13,519 bases of DNA, taken from contig DASZSI010000134.1 of assembly GCA_035548775.1 (NCBI GenBank), forward strand, positions 1-13,519, written 5' to 3'. This DNA is from UBA7672 sp035548775. Its GTDB lineage: Bacteria; Pseudomonadota; Alphaproteobacteria; Caulobacterales; Hyphomonadaceae. The position numbers and the translations under genes were made by a program. Under the pieces are notes generated by a model. It was not told the DNA's origin and did no database searches. It was given only the letters and a program-made list of their open reading frames with translations. Below, one piece after another: positions 7,393 to 13,464 of this stretch (positions are counted from its first letter, which is position 1; the number at the start of each line of letters is the position of its first letter).

Positions 7393-8025
7393 ATGGCGCG
7401 TGAAGGCGAACGTAGCGAACGTAGCGAACGGGGCGAGCGTGGTGAACGCGGCGAGCGTGGCCGTGGCCGGCGTCGCGAAGGCGGCGGCGGTGACGACCGC
7501 GAACAGTCCGAAATCGTCGACAAGCTGGTTGCGATCAACCGCGTCGCGAAGGTTGTGAAGGGCGGTAAGAACTTCGGTTTCGCGGCGCTTGTCGTCGTCG
7601 GCGACCAGAAGGGCCGCGTGGGCTATGGCCACGGCAAGGCCCGCGAGGTTCCCGAGGCGATCCGCAAGGCGACCGAGGAAGCCAAAAAGTCGATGATCCG
7701 CGTTCCGCTGCGCGAAGGCCGCACGCTGCACCATGACGGCGCCGGCCGTTGGGGCGCGGGCAAGGTCTACATGCGTTCGGCGCCAGCCGGCACGGGCGTG
7801 ATCGCCGGTGGTCCGATGCGCGCCGTGTTCGACGTGCTCGGCATCAAGGATGTCGTCGCCAAGTCGATTGGTTCGTCGAACCCATACAACATGGTGCGCG
7901 CCACCGTGAACGCCCTGCAGCACCAGACCTCGCCGCGCCAGATCGCGTCCAAGCGTGGCCTGAAGGTGCAGGACATCATCGCGCGCCGCACGGATGGTTC
8001 CGGCAACGCCGAAACCGCCGCCTGA
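7393..8025 (+). CDS. rpsE: Small-subunit ribosomal protein S5 with Glu/Arg-rich N-terminal extension
   Basis: S5 lies at the mRNA channel of the 30S subunit and affects decoding accuracy. The family core runs from about residue 38 to 202. It holds an N-terminal double-stranded-RNA-like domain with VDKLVAINRVAKVVKGGKNF and VGYGHGKAREVP. The C-terminal domain has GTGVIAGGPMRAVFDVLGI and the GSSNPYNMVRAT motif. The total of 210 residues exceeds E. coli S5 (167), mostly because of a tail of about 38 residues at the start. That tail has six (Gly/Ser)-Glu-Arg triplets at residues 5-22, then Arg/Gly-rich sequence. The tail is in the same frame behind a good Shine-Dalgarno sequence (GGAG, 7383-7386, 6-base spacing), so it is likely translated. 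No other in-frame ATG precedes the core. Confidence 0.98.
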   Translation: MAREGERSERSERGERGERGERGRGRRREGGGGDDREQSEIVDKLVAINRVAKVVKGGKNFGFAALVVVGDQKGRVGYGHGKAREVPEAIRKATEEAKKSMIRVPLREGRTLHHDGAGRWGAGKVYMRSAPAGTGVIAGGPMRAVFDVLGIKDVVAKSIGSSNPYNMVRATVNALQHQTSPRQIASKRGLKVQDIIARRTDGSGNAETAA

Positions 8026-8054
8026 TAGAGACTGAAAGACCGGAGACCGCCACG

Positions 8055-8240
8055 ATGGCCGCGAAGAAAACCATCCGCGTGAAGCAGGTGAAAAGCCCGC
8101 AGCGCCGCGAAGCTTCCCAGCGTGCAACGCTGGTCGGCCTCGGCCTCAACAAGATCGCGAGAGAGCGTGAGCTGGAGGACACCCCGGCTGTGCGCGGGAT
8201 GATCGCGAAGGTGCAGCACCTCGTCGAGATCGTGAACTAG
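8055..8240 (+). CDS. rpmD: Large-subunit ribosomal protein L30
   Basis: L30 is a small 50S protein of the bacterial short type. The 61 residues contain IRVKQVKSPQRREASQRATL and GLGLNKIARERELEDTPAVR, which match the family's central motif, and end in GMIAKVQHLVEIVN. The start ATG has GGAG at 8042-8045 with 9-base spacing in a 29-base gap after rpsE. The open frame extends upstream through rpsE in antiphase, but that part has no L30 features. L30 is missing from some bacterial lineages, so its presence here is mildly informative. Confidence 0.97.
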   Translation: MAAKKTIRVKQVKSPQRREASQRATLVGLGLNKIARERELEDTPAVRGMIAKVQHLVEIVN

Positions 8241-8303
8241 GAAAGTCTGCGGCCGGCTCGGGCCCTTTCATAGGGTGTTGGGGCAGGCGGCATGGAGTCG
8301 AAC
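8241..8303 (+). other. 63-base gap between rpmD and rplO with weak hairpin potential
   Basis: The gap is GC-rich. Possible short stems are GGCC at 8251-8254 with 8261-8264, or alternatively CCCT at 8263-8266 with AGGG at 8272-8275; they cannot both form fully. No -10/-35 pair of useful quality and no U run are seen. The GGAG at 8294-8297 is the rplO Shine-Dalgarno sequence. Confidence 0.4.
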
Positions 8304-8786
8304 ATGAAACTCAACCAGATCTCCGACAATCCGGGCGCCCGCAAGAAGCGGATGCGCGTCGGCCTGGGCGTCGGCTCGGGCAAGGGCAAGACGGCCGGCC
8401 GGGGCGTCAAGGGCCAGAAGGCGCGCCGCGGCGTCGCCATCAATGGCTTCGAAGGCGGCCAGATGCCGATCTACATGCGCCTGCCCAAGCGCGGCTTCAC
8501 GATGCACAACGCCAAGGTCTGGTCCGAGGTAAACATCGGCAAGATCGAGGAATTTGTGAAAGCCGGCAAACTCGACGCCAAGAAGACCATCGACGCCGAC
8601 GCCCTGGTTGCGGCCGGCGTGCTGCGCCGCGCCAAGGACGGCGTTCGCCTCCTTGCAAAGGGCGAGATCAAGTCCAAAGTTGATCTGGTCGTGTCCGGGG
8701 CCTCCAAGGCCGCCATCGAGGCGGTTGAAAAGGCCGGGGGCAAGGTCACAGTCACGAAGCCGGCCGTTGAAGAGGCGGCTGGTTAA
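8304..8786 (+). CDS. rplO: Large-subunit ribosomal protein L15
   Basis: L15 is a 50S assembly protein that spans 23S rRNA domains. The first 65 residues are the extended basic arm: MKLNQISDNPGARKKRMRVG, GSGKGKTAGRGVKGQKARRG, then GGQMPIYMRLPKRGF. The globular end contains LLAKGEIKSKVDLVVSGAS. The product is 160 residues, slightly longer than E. coli (144). An ATG at 8292 is also in frame, but the one at 8304 gives the conserved MKLN start and has GGAG at 8294-8297 with 6-base spacing, so I prefer it. A 63-base gap separates it from rpmD. Confidence 0.97.
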   Translation: MKLNQISDNPGARKKRMRVGLGVGSGKGKTAGRGVKGQKARRGVAINGFEGGQMPIYMRLPKRGFTMHNAKVWSEVNIGKIEEFVKAGKLDAKKTIDADALVAAGVLRRAKDGVRLLAKGEIKSKVDLVVSGASKAAIEAVEKAGGKVTVTKPAVEEAAG

Positions 8787-8855
8787 GCCTGCCGCGTTTC
8801 CGGCAGGTGTTCGCGCATCCGGCCGCCGAATCGGCGGATAAGGACAGCGCGGTCT
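8787..8855 (+). other. Two hairpins in the rplO-secY gap
   Basis: CCTGCCG (8788-8794) and CGGCAGG (8801-8807) pair perfectly around a six-base loop, starting one base after the rplO stop. CCGCCG (8823-8828) and CGGCGG (8832-8837) pair perfectly around AAT. Neither is followed by a U run, so they are not intrinsic terminators. They could protect the upstream RNA end from exonucleases or set lower secY expression, but that is inference. No promoter boxes are seen in this 82-base gap, and a good Shine-Dalgarno sequence for secY follows. Confidence 0.6.
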
Positions 8856-8868
8856 GGAGGGCGAGTTA

Positions 8869-10230
8869 ATGGTTTCAGCGGCCGAGCAACTCGCACGGAA
8901 CCTGTCCTTTTCCACGTTCGGAAAGGCCAAGGAGCTCCAGGCGCGCATCTGGTTCTCGCTGATCGCCCTGGTCGTTTATCGCATCGGCACGCACATCCCG
9001 ATTCCGGGCATCGACCCGTCGCAGTACGCCGCGCAGTTCGGCCAGCTGTCGAAGGGCATCCTCGGGATGTGGAACACTTTCTCCGGCGGCGCCGTCGAAC
9101 GGATGGCTATCTTCACGCTCAACGTGATGCCGTACATTTCCGCTTCGATCATCGTTCAGATCCTGTCGACTGCCATTCCTGCACTTGAGCGTCTGAAGAA
9201 GGAAGGCGAGGCGGGCCGGAAACAGCTAAACCAGTACACTCGCTATCTCACGGTCGTGCTTGCCATCGCGCAGGCATTCGGCGTCGCGGTTGCGCTCAAC
9301 ACGGTGCAGGCCGATGGCTCCTCGATGGCCGTCGATCCGGGACCGTACTTCATGGCCTCCACGGTCATCACACTGGTCGGTGGCACGGTCTTCCTGATGT
9401 GGCTGGGCGAGCAGATCACCGCCCGCGGCGTCGGCAACGGTATCTCGCTGATCATCTTCTCGGGCATCGTTGCCGAATTTCCGACCTACATCGCGCGTTC
9501 GCTGCAGGCCTGGCGCGGCGGCACGCTGCAATTCACAACCGTGGCGGTGCTGGCTGTCCTCGCCGTCGCGATGATCCTGTTCATCGTGTTTGTCGAGCGC
9601 TCGCAGCGCCGGCTGCTGATCCAGTATCCGAAGCGCCAGCAGGGCAACCGCATGGTCGGCGGGGAATCCTCGTTCCTGCCGCTCAAGGTCAACTCGGCCG
9701 GCGTCATTCCGCCGATCTTCGCGTCGTCGCTGCTGCTGCTACCGTCGACGATGGCGGGGTTCACTCAGGCCAACGGCCAGACCACCGGCTGGTGGTCCGA
9801 AACACTGGGCTTCATCCAGGCCTATATGGGCCACGGCCAGCCGGTGTTTATCGTCCTCTATGCCGTGCTGATCATCTTCTTTTGCTTCTTCTACACCTCG
9901 ATCGTGTTCAATCCGGAAGAGACGGCGGAGAACCTGCGCAAGTATGGCGGGTTCATTCCGGGCTATCGCCCAGGCAAGCGAACGGCAGAGCATCTCGATT
10001 ATGTGCTGACGCGCCTCACGGTGCTGGGGTCGATCTACATCGCAGTGGTCTGCGTGGCGCCTGAGGTTCTTCGCAACCAGTTCTCGGGTCAGTTCTATAT
10101 CGGCGGCACATCGATCATGATCGTGGTGTCGGTAACGATGGACACCGTGGCGCAGATCCAGTCGCACCTGATCGGCCACCAATATGAAGGCATGATCAAG
10201 AAGGCTCGCCTGGGGGGCAAGAAGAAGTGA
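8869..10230 (+). CDS. secY: Protein translocase channel subunit SecY
   Basis: SecY forms the inner-membrane channel through which SecA-driven or ribosome-coupled chains pass, with SecE and SecG. The 453 residues show ten hydrophobic segments at roughly 27-45, 78-100, 123-145, 160-181, 190-205, 223-243, 276-295, 323-345, 382-400 and 409-428. The plug region lies near 60-75. The cytoplasmic loop between segments 6 and 7 has VERSQRRLLIQYPKRQ. The loop between segments 8 and 9 has GGFIPGYRPGKRTAEHLDYV, where Arg367 corresponds to the essential Arg357 of E. coli. A strong Shine-Dalgarno sequence (GGAGG, 8856-8860) stands 8 bases before the ATG. Its position at the end of the spc genes is standard; its stop overlaps the adk GTG start. 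Confidence 0.99.
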   Translation: MVSAAEQLARNLSFSTFGKAKELQARIWFSLIALVVYRIGTHIPIPGIDPSQYAAQFGQLSKGILGMWNTFSGGAVERMAIFTLNVMPYISASIIVQILSTAIPALERLKKEGEAGRKQLNQYTRYLTVVLAIAQAFGVAVALNTVQADGSSMAVDPGPYFMASTVITLVGGTVFLMWLGEQITARGVGNGISLIIFSGIVAEFPTYIARSLQAWRGGTLQFTTVAVLAVLAVAMILFIVFVERSQRRLLIQYPKRQQGNRMVGGESSFLPLKVNSAGVIPPIFASSLLLLPSTMAGFTQANGQTTGWWSETLGFIQAYMGHGQPVFIVLYAVLIIFFCFFYTSIVFNPEETAENLRKYGGFIPGYRPGKRTAEHLDYVLTRLTVLGSIYIAVVCVAPEVLRNQFSGQFYIGGTSIMIVVSVTMDTVAQIQSHLIGHQYEGMIKKARLGGKKK

Positions 10231-10814
10231 ACCTGATCCTGTTCGGACCGCCGGCTGCCGGGAAAGGCACCCAGGCCAAGAAGCTGGTTTCCGAGCGTGG
10301 CTTCATCCAGCTTTCGACCGGCGACATGCTTCGCGCGGCGCGTTCGTCGGGCACCGAACTAGGCAAGAAGGTCGCCCACATCATGGATTCGGGCAGCCTG
10401 GTCTCGGACGAGATCGTGATCGCCCTCATCGAGGAGCAGCTCGACCGCAACCCCAAGGCGGCCGGTTTCATTTTTGACGGCTTCCCTCGCACCATTCCGC
10501 AACAGCAGGCCCTTGATGCCTCGCTGGCCAAGCGCGGCAGGAAAGTGGACGCCGTCATTCGCCTGAAGGTTGACGAGAATGCCCTGATTGACCGCGTCAC
10601 CAAGCGGTTCGAGGCCGAGGGCCGGGCAGACGACAATCCGGAATCATTCAAGAAGCGCCTGACCGCCTACAACAGCCAGACTGCGCCCCTGGTGGCCGTT
10701 TACAGCGCCCAGGGCAAGCTGTCGGAAGTCGATGGGATGGCGAGCGTCGACATGGTCGCCGGCGCGATCGCCGCCGCGCTGGACCGGGTCGGCGCATCAA
10801 GCAAAACCAAATAG
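10227..10814 (+). CDS. adk: Adenylate kinase, short LID form, GTG start
   Basis: Adenylate kinase converts ATP and AMP to two ADP in the cytosol and keeps the adenylate pool balanced. The P-loop GPPAAGKGT lies at residues 7-15, the AMP-binding STGDMLRAA at 30-38, and DGFPRT at 84-89. The catalytic arginines of the LID side are plausible at R123, R133 and R144. The LID is the short type without the four-cysteine zinc site, so the protein is 195 residues. The start must be the GTG overlapping the secY stop (GTGA), because the first in-frame ATG (residue 34) would remove the P-loop. Placement between secY and rpsM is common; the overlap suggests coupled translation with secY. Confidence 0.98.
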   Translation: MNLILFGPPAAGKGTQAKKLVSERGFIQLSTGDMLRAARSSGTELGKKVAHIMDSGSLVSDEIVIALIEEQLDRNPKAAGFIFDGFPRTIPQQQALDASLAKRGRKVDAVIRLKVDENALIDRVTKRFEAEGRADDNPESFKKRLTAYNSQTAPLVAVYSAQGKLSEVDGMASVDMVAGAIAAALDRVGASSKTK

Positions 10815-10880
10815 GAATCTGGAGTCTAGCGAGCTTCGGCCGCTGGGCGTTAAGTCGAGGAAACGAAAGCAAATAACCGG

Positions 10881-10908
10881 TTGACGGGGCAGGTTTGCCA
10901 TCTATAAC
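10881..10908 (+). promoter_or_regulatory. Sigma70-like promoter for the alpha operon
   Basis: TTGACG at 10881-10886 and TATAAC at 10903-10908 are separated by 16 bases, close to the housekeeping consensus. A stretch rich in A (about 10859-10876) precedes the -35 box and could serve as an UP-like element. Transcription would start near 10914-10916, giving a leader of about 140 bases before rpsM. The stretch lies in the only sizeable gap of the cluster and is followed by an intact operon, which supports a real promoter. This is a sequence match only; no start site has been measured. Confidence 0.75.
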
Positions 10909-10914
10909 GGCGGC

Positions 10915-11043
10915 TTCCGCGACGAGCCTTTGCTTCGCCGCGCCGCCAAGGCGCCGCGATCTTATGCGCGTCGTTAGTGCGTTTAACCCGCGCATTTCGA
11001 AAGAGTTTTCCGCCGGGCCTCGTTGGGCCGTCGGCAGTCGTTC
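10915..11043 (+). promoter_or_regulatory. Structured leader of the rpsM operon (three possible hairpins)
   Basis: Three inverted repeats follow each other between the promoter and the rpsM Shine-Dalgarno sequence. The first is 10935-10944 with 10950-10959, nine pairs and one C-C mismatch around a GCCAA loop. The second is 10964-10970 with 10989-10995, seven perfect pairs, extended inside by GTTA/TAAC at 10973-10976 and 10984-10987. The third is 11012-11019 with 11026-11029 plus 11032-11035, eight pairs and a two-base bulge. No open frame of note lies here. In E. coli this place holds the S4-binding pseudoknot that represses the alpha operon. Here rpsD is absent from the operon, so a different ligand, or no ligand, is possible. 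Confidence 0.5.
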
Positions 11044-11058
11044 AGGAGGGGCGCTTTG
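11044..11058 (+). promoter_or_regulatory. Strong Shine-Dalgarno sequence fixing a TTG start for rpsM
   Basis: AGGAGG (11044-11049) is a full match to the anti-Shine-Dalgarno sequence. It stands 6 bases before a TTG codon that gives the conserved S13 N-terminus (ARIAGVNIP). It decides the start in favour of 11056 over the in-frame TTG at 11023, which has no such site and would add eleven unconserved residues. Confidence 0.9.
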
Positions 11059-11424
11059 GCCCGTATCGCAGGCGTAAACATTCCCACCGCCAAGCGCGTC
11101 GAAGTCGCGCTGACCTACATCCACGGCATTGGCCCGGCCAAAGCCAAGGAGATCATGACCAAGGTCGGCATTGATCAGGCCCGCCGCGTGAACCAGCTCA
11201 CCGACGCCGAGGTTCTCAAGATTCGCGAGACGATCGACGCGGACTACGTCGTCGAGGGCGACCTTCGCCGCGAAGTGGCGATGAACATCAAGCGCCTGAT
11301 GGACCTGGGCTGCTATCGCGGTCTTCGTCACCGCAAGGGCCTGCCGGTCCGCGGCCAGCGTACCCACACCAACGCCCGCACGCGCAAAGGCCCCGCGAAG
11401 GCCATCGCCGGCAAGAAGAAGTAA
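11056..11424 (+). CDS. rpsM: Small-subunit ribosomal protein S13, TTG start
   Basis: S13 lies in the 30S head, contacts L5 and L31 across the subunit interface, and touches P-site tRNA with its C-terminal tail. With the TTG start the product is 122 residues, close to E. coli (118). The N-terminal helix-two-turn-helix part holds ARIAGVNIP and LTYIHGIGPAKAKEI. The RNA-binding tail contains CYRGLRHRKGLPVRGQRTHT (residues 86-105) and ends in a Lys-rich stretch. No ATG or GTG at a suitable place gives the conserved N-terminus, so TTG is real and is backed by the AGGAGG sequence. It is the first gene of the alpha operon. Confidence 0.95.
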   Translation: MARIAGVNIPTAKRVEVALTYIHGIGPAKAKEIMTKVGIDQARRVNQLTDAEVLKIRETIDADYVVEGDLRREVAMNIKRLMDLGCYRGLRHRKGLPVRGQRTHTNARTRKGPAKAIAGKKK

Positions 11425-11433
11425 GGACAGGCA

Positions 11434-11871
11434 ATGGCTCGCGAAGCGACACCTGCTGCATCATCCCCGGCTGCTTCCGGCGGCGACAAGGACAAAGGCC
11501 GCGTCAAACGGCGCGAGCGCAAGAACATCGCGTCGGGCGTCGCCCACGTGAATGCGTCTTTCAACAACACGATCATCACGATCACCGACGCCCAGGGCAA
11601 CACGATCTCTTGGTCATCCGCCGGTACGATGGGTTTCAAAGGCTCGCGCAAGTCGACGCCGTATGCCGCGCAGGTCGCCGCCGAAGACGCCGGCCGCAAG
11701 GCGCAGGAACACGGCATGAAGACGCTGGAAGTCCTGGTTCACGGTCCGGGCTCGGGCCGCGAGTCGGCGCTGCGCGCCCTGCAGGCTGTCGGCTTCACCG
11801 TCACGACCATCCACGACACCACGGCTGTGCCGCACAACGGCTGCCGTCCGCCCAAACGCCGCCGCGTCTGA
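11434..11871 (+). CDS. rpsK: Small-subunit ribosomal protein S11
   Basis: S11 lies on the 30S platform near the E site, where it shapes the mRNA path. The core holds KNIASGVAHVNASFNNTIIT, SSAGTMGFKGSRKSTPYAAQ and VLVHGPGSGRESALRALQA, and ends with the diagnostic HDTTAVPHNGCRPPKRRRV. At 145 residues it is 16 longer than E. coli S11, because of an Ala/Ser/Pro-rich N-terminal extension (residues 1-20) that is probably disordered. The start has AAGGA at 11423-11427 with 6-base spacing, next to the rpsM stop. rpsD, which follows rpsK in E. coli, is missing here; rpoA comes next. Confidence 0.98.
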   Translation: MAREATPAASSPAASGGDKDKGRVKRRERKNIASGVAHVNASFNNTIITITDAQGNTISWSSAGTMGFKGSRKSTPYAAQVAAEDAGRKAQEHGMKTLEVLVHGPGSGRESALRALQAVGFTVTTIHDTTAVPHNGCRPPKRRRV

Positions 11872-11915
11872 TACGCGTTCGAACAGTCTGAACACTCTGG
11901 AAGAGGCTTACTGAT

Positions 11916-12953
11916 ATGGCGACTCCCGCCGCTTCGGTGAACGACAAGAACTGGAAAGACCTGATCCGCCCCAACCGTCCGGTGGTGGAGCATGACCGTG
12001 ACCCGCAGCGCAAAGCCAAGCTGGTCATCGAACCGCTTGAGCGCGGTTTCGGCACGACGCTGGGCAACGCGCTTCGCCGCGTGCTGCTGTCCTCTCTGCA
12101 GGGCGCCGCGATCACCGGCGTGCAGATCGACGGCGTGGTGCACGAATTCTCGTCCATCCCGGGCGTTCGCGAAGATGTCACCGACATCGTGCTGAACCTG
12201 AAGCGCGTCGCGATCCGCATGGTTTCGGATACGCCGAAGCGCATGACGCTGAAGGCCTCGGGCGCTGGCCCGGTGAAAGCCGGCCAGATCGAGGTTTCGG
12301 GCGACGTTGAGATTCTCAACCCCGACCATGTGATCTGCCACCTCGACCAGGGCTCGGAGCTCCGCATGGAGTTCACGGTAGCGACCGGCAAGGGCTACGT
12401 CCCTGCCGACCGCAACCGTCCGGACGATGCCCCGCTCGGCTACATCCCGATCGACTCGATCTTCTCGCCGGTCGAGCGCGTCTCGATCCTGGTGGAAGAC
12501 ACCCGCGCCGGCCAGGTTCTCGATTACGACAAGCTGACCCTCGAAGTGCAGACCGACGGTTCGGTCTCGCCGGAGAACGCCGTGGCGTACGCTGCGCGTA
12601 TCCTGCAGGACCAGCTGCAGCTTCTCATCACCTTCGACGAGCCGGTCGCCGCTTCGGCGTCGGAAGACGAGCCGGACCTGGGCTTCAACCCGGTGCTGCT
12701 CAAGAAGGTCGACGAGCTGGAGCTTTCGGTGCGTTCGGCCAACTGCCTGCGCAACGACAACATCGTCTACATCGGCGACCTCATCCAGAAGTCGGAAGCG
12801 GAAATGCTCCGCACCCCGAACTTCGGCCGCAAGTCGCTCAACGAGATCAAGGAAGTGCTCGCCTCGATGGGCCTCCACCTCGGCATGGACGTTCCGTCCT
12901 GGCCGCCGGAGAACATCGAAGAGCTCGCCAAGAAGTACGAAGACCACACCTGA
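11916..12953 (+). CDS. rpoA: DNA-directed RNA polymerase alpha subunit
   Basis: The alpha subunit dimerises to start RNA polymerase assembly, and its C-terminal domain binds UP elements and activators. The N-terminal domain runs from about residue 20 to 240 with EPLERGFGTTLGNALRRVLL (39-58), the segment that contacts beta. A flexible acidic linker follows at about 241-262. The C-terminal domain is at 263-330 with VRSANCL (272-278), where Arg273, Asn276 and Cys277 correspond to the DNA-contacting Arg265, Asn268 and Cys269 of E. coli. Lys306 and Ser307 in GRKSLNEIK match Lys298/Ser299. The 345 residues are slightly longer than E. coli (329), partly from the N-terminus. GAGG at 11903-11906 lies 9 bases before the ATG, in a 44-base gap after rpsK. 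Confidence 0.99.
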   Translation: MATPAASVNDKNWKDLIRPNRPVVEHDRDPQRKAKLVIEPLERGFGTTLGNALRRVLLSSLQGAAITGVQIDGVVHEFSSIPGVREDVTDIVLNLKRVAIRMVSDTPKRMTLKASGAGPVKAGQIEVSGDVEILNPDHVICHLDQGSELRMEFTVATGKGYVPADRNRPDDAPLGYIPIDSIFSPVERVSILVEDTRAGQVLDYDKLTLEVQTDGSVSPENAVAYAARILQDQLQLLITFDEPVAASASEDEPDLGFNPVLLKKVDELELSVRSANCLRNDNIVYIGDLIQKSEAEMLRTPNFGRKSLNEIKEVLASMGLHLGMDVPSWPPENIEELAKKYEDHT

Positions 12954-12956
12954 TTA

Positions 12957-12990
12957 GGAGCCGGTCCCCTCGGGGCCGGATAGTGACATG
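12957..12990 (+). promoter_or_regulatory. Shine-Dalgarno sequence, hairpin, and start of rplQ
   Basis: GGAG at 12957-12960 lies 27 bases from the rplQ ATG, too far for ordinary use. Between them CCGGTCCC (12961-12968) and GGGGCCGG (12972-12979) form an eight-pair stem with one U-G pair and a three-base loop. Folding it out leaves 8 bases between the sequence and the ATG, an ideal spacing. No better Shine-Dalgarno match stands closer to the start. The hairpin has no U run, so it does not look like a terminator. Confidence 0.55.
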
Positions 12991-13410
12991 CGCCACGGCT
13001 TTGCGCTTCGTAAACTCAACCGCACCCACGCCCATCGCAAGGCGATGTTCGCCAACATGGCTGGCGCGCTGATCCGCCACGAGCAGATCACCACCACGCT
13101 GCCGAAGGCGAAGGAGCTCCGCGCCGTCGTCGACAAGCTGGTTACGCTCGGCAAGAAGGGCGGTCTCGGCAATCGTCGCCTCGCCGCCGCCCAGTTGAAG
13201 GAAGACGATGTGGTCGTGAAGCTGTTTGGCCCGCTGGCTGATCGCTACAAGGCTCGCAATGGCGGCTACACCCGAGTCCTCAAGGCGGGCTTCCGTCATG
13301 GCGACAACGCTCCGATGGCCGTGATCGAACTGGTCGACCGCGACCCGGAAGCCAAAGGCGCCGACGACCGCGCCCGCGCCGAAGCGATGGCGGAGACGGA
13401 AGAGGCCTAA
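12988..13410 (+). CDS. rplQ: Large-subunit ribosomal protein L17
   Basis: L17 binds 23S rRNA near the exit tunnel on the 50S surface. The 140 residues are slightly longer than E. coli (127), with a charged acidic tail (DDRARAEAMAETEEA) at the end. It begins MRHGFALRKLNRTHAHRKAM, continues with ALIRHEQITTTLPKAKELR, and has the diagnostic GGYTRVLKAGFRHGDNAPMA before VIELVDRD. It is the last gene of the cluster, which agrees with the terminator just downstream. The start is clear from the conserved N-terminus; its spacing to the Shine-Dalgarno sequence is unusual. Confidence 0.98.
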   Translation: MRHGFALRKLNRTHAHRKAMFANMAGALIRHEQITTTLPKAKELRAVVDKLVTLGKKGGLGNRRLAAAQLKEDDVVVKLFGPLADRYKARNGGYTRVLKAGFRHGDNAPMAVIELVDRDPEAKGADDRARAEAMAETEEA

Positions 13411-13437
13411 GGCTCCGGCTCGCCTGAAATATCAACG

Positions 13438-13464
13438 AAAGGCTGCTTCAGAGGGCGGCCTTTT
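13438..13464 (+). terminator. Intrinsic terminator after rplQ
   Basis: AAAGGCTGC (13438-13446) pairs with GCGGCCTTT (13455-13463) in a nine-pair stem with one U-G pair and an eight-base loop, and the stem runs into four T (13461-13464). The U run is short, so termination may be incomplete or Rho-assisted. Its place, 27 bases after the last gene of the cluster, supports the call. Confidence 0.7.

Noticed and set aside
7405..7458. Repeat at the rpsE start as a CRISPR or mobile-element end
   Set aside because: The units are nine bases, in frame, without spacers, and encode Glu-Arg triplets, so it is a coding repeat.
6348..7538. Open - strand frame of 396 codons across rpsH, rplF, rplR and rpsE
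   Set aside because: It spans several conserved + strand genes, and its start has a low-complexity Arg/Ser/Pro run that mirrors the S5 repeat. It is a shadow frame.
8292..8303. Alternative rplO start four codons upstream
   Set aside because: The ATG at 8304 gives the conserved MKLN start, and the GGAG at 8294-8297 sits at the right distance for it.
11863..11877. Hairpin CGCGT/ACGCG across the rpsK stop as a terminator
   Set aside because: It has only five pairs and no U run, and rpoA follows at once; it does not look like a termination site.
11739..12947. Open - strand frame of 402 codons across rpoA
   Set aside because: It is complementary to rpoA and rpsK throughout, has no domain, and has a composition typical of antisense frames in GC-rich genomes.
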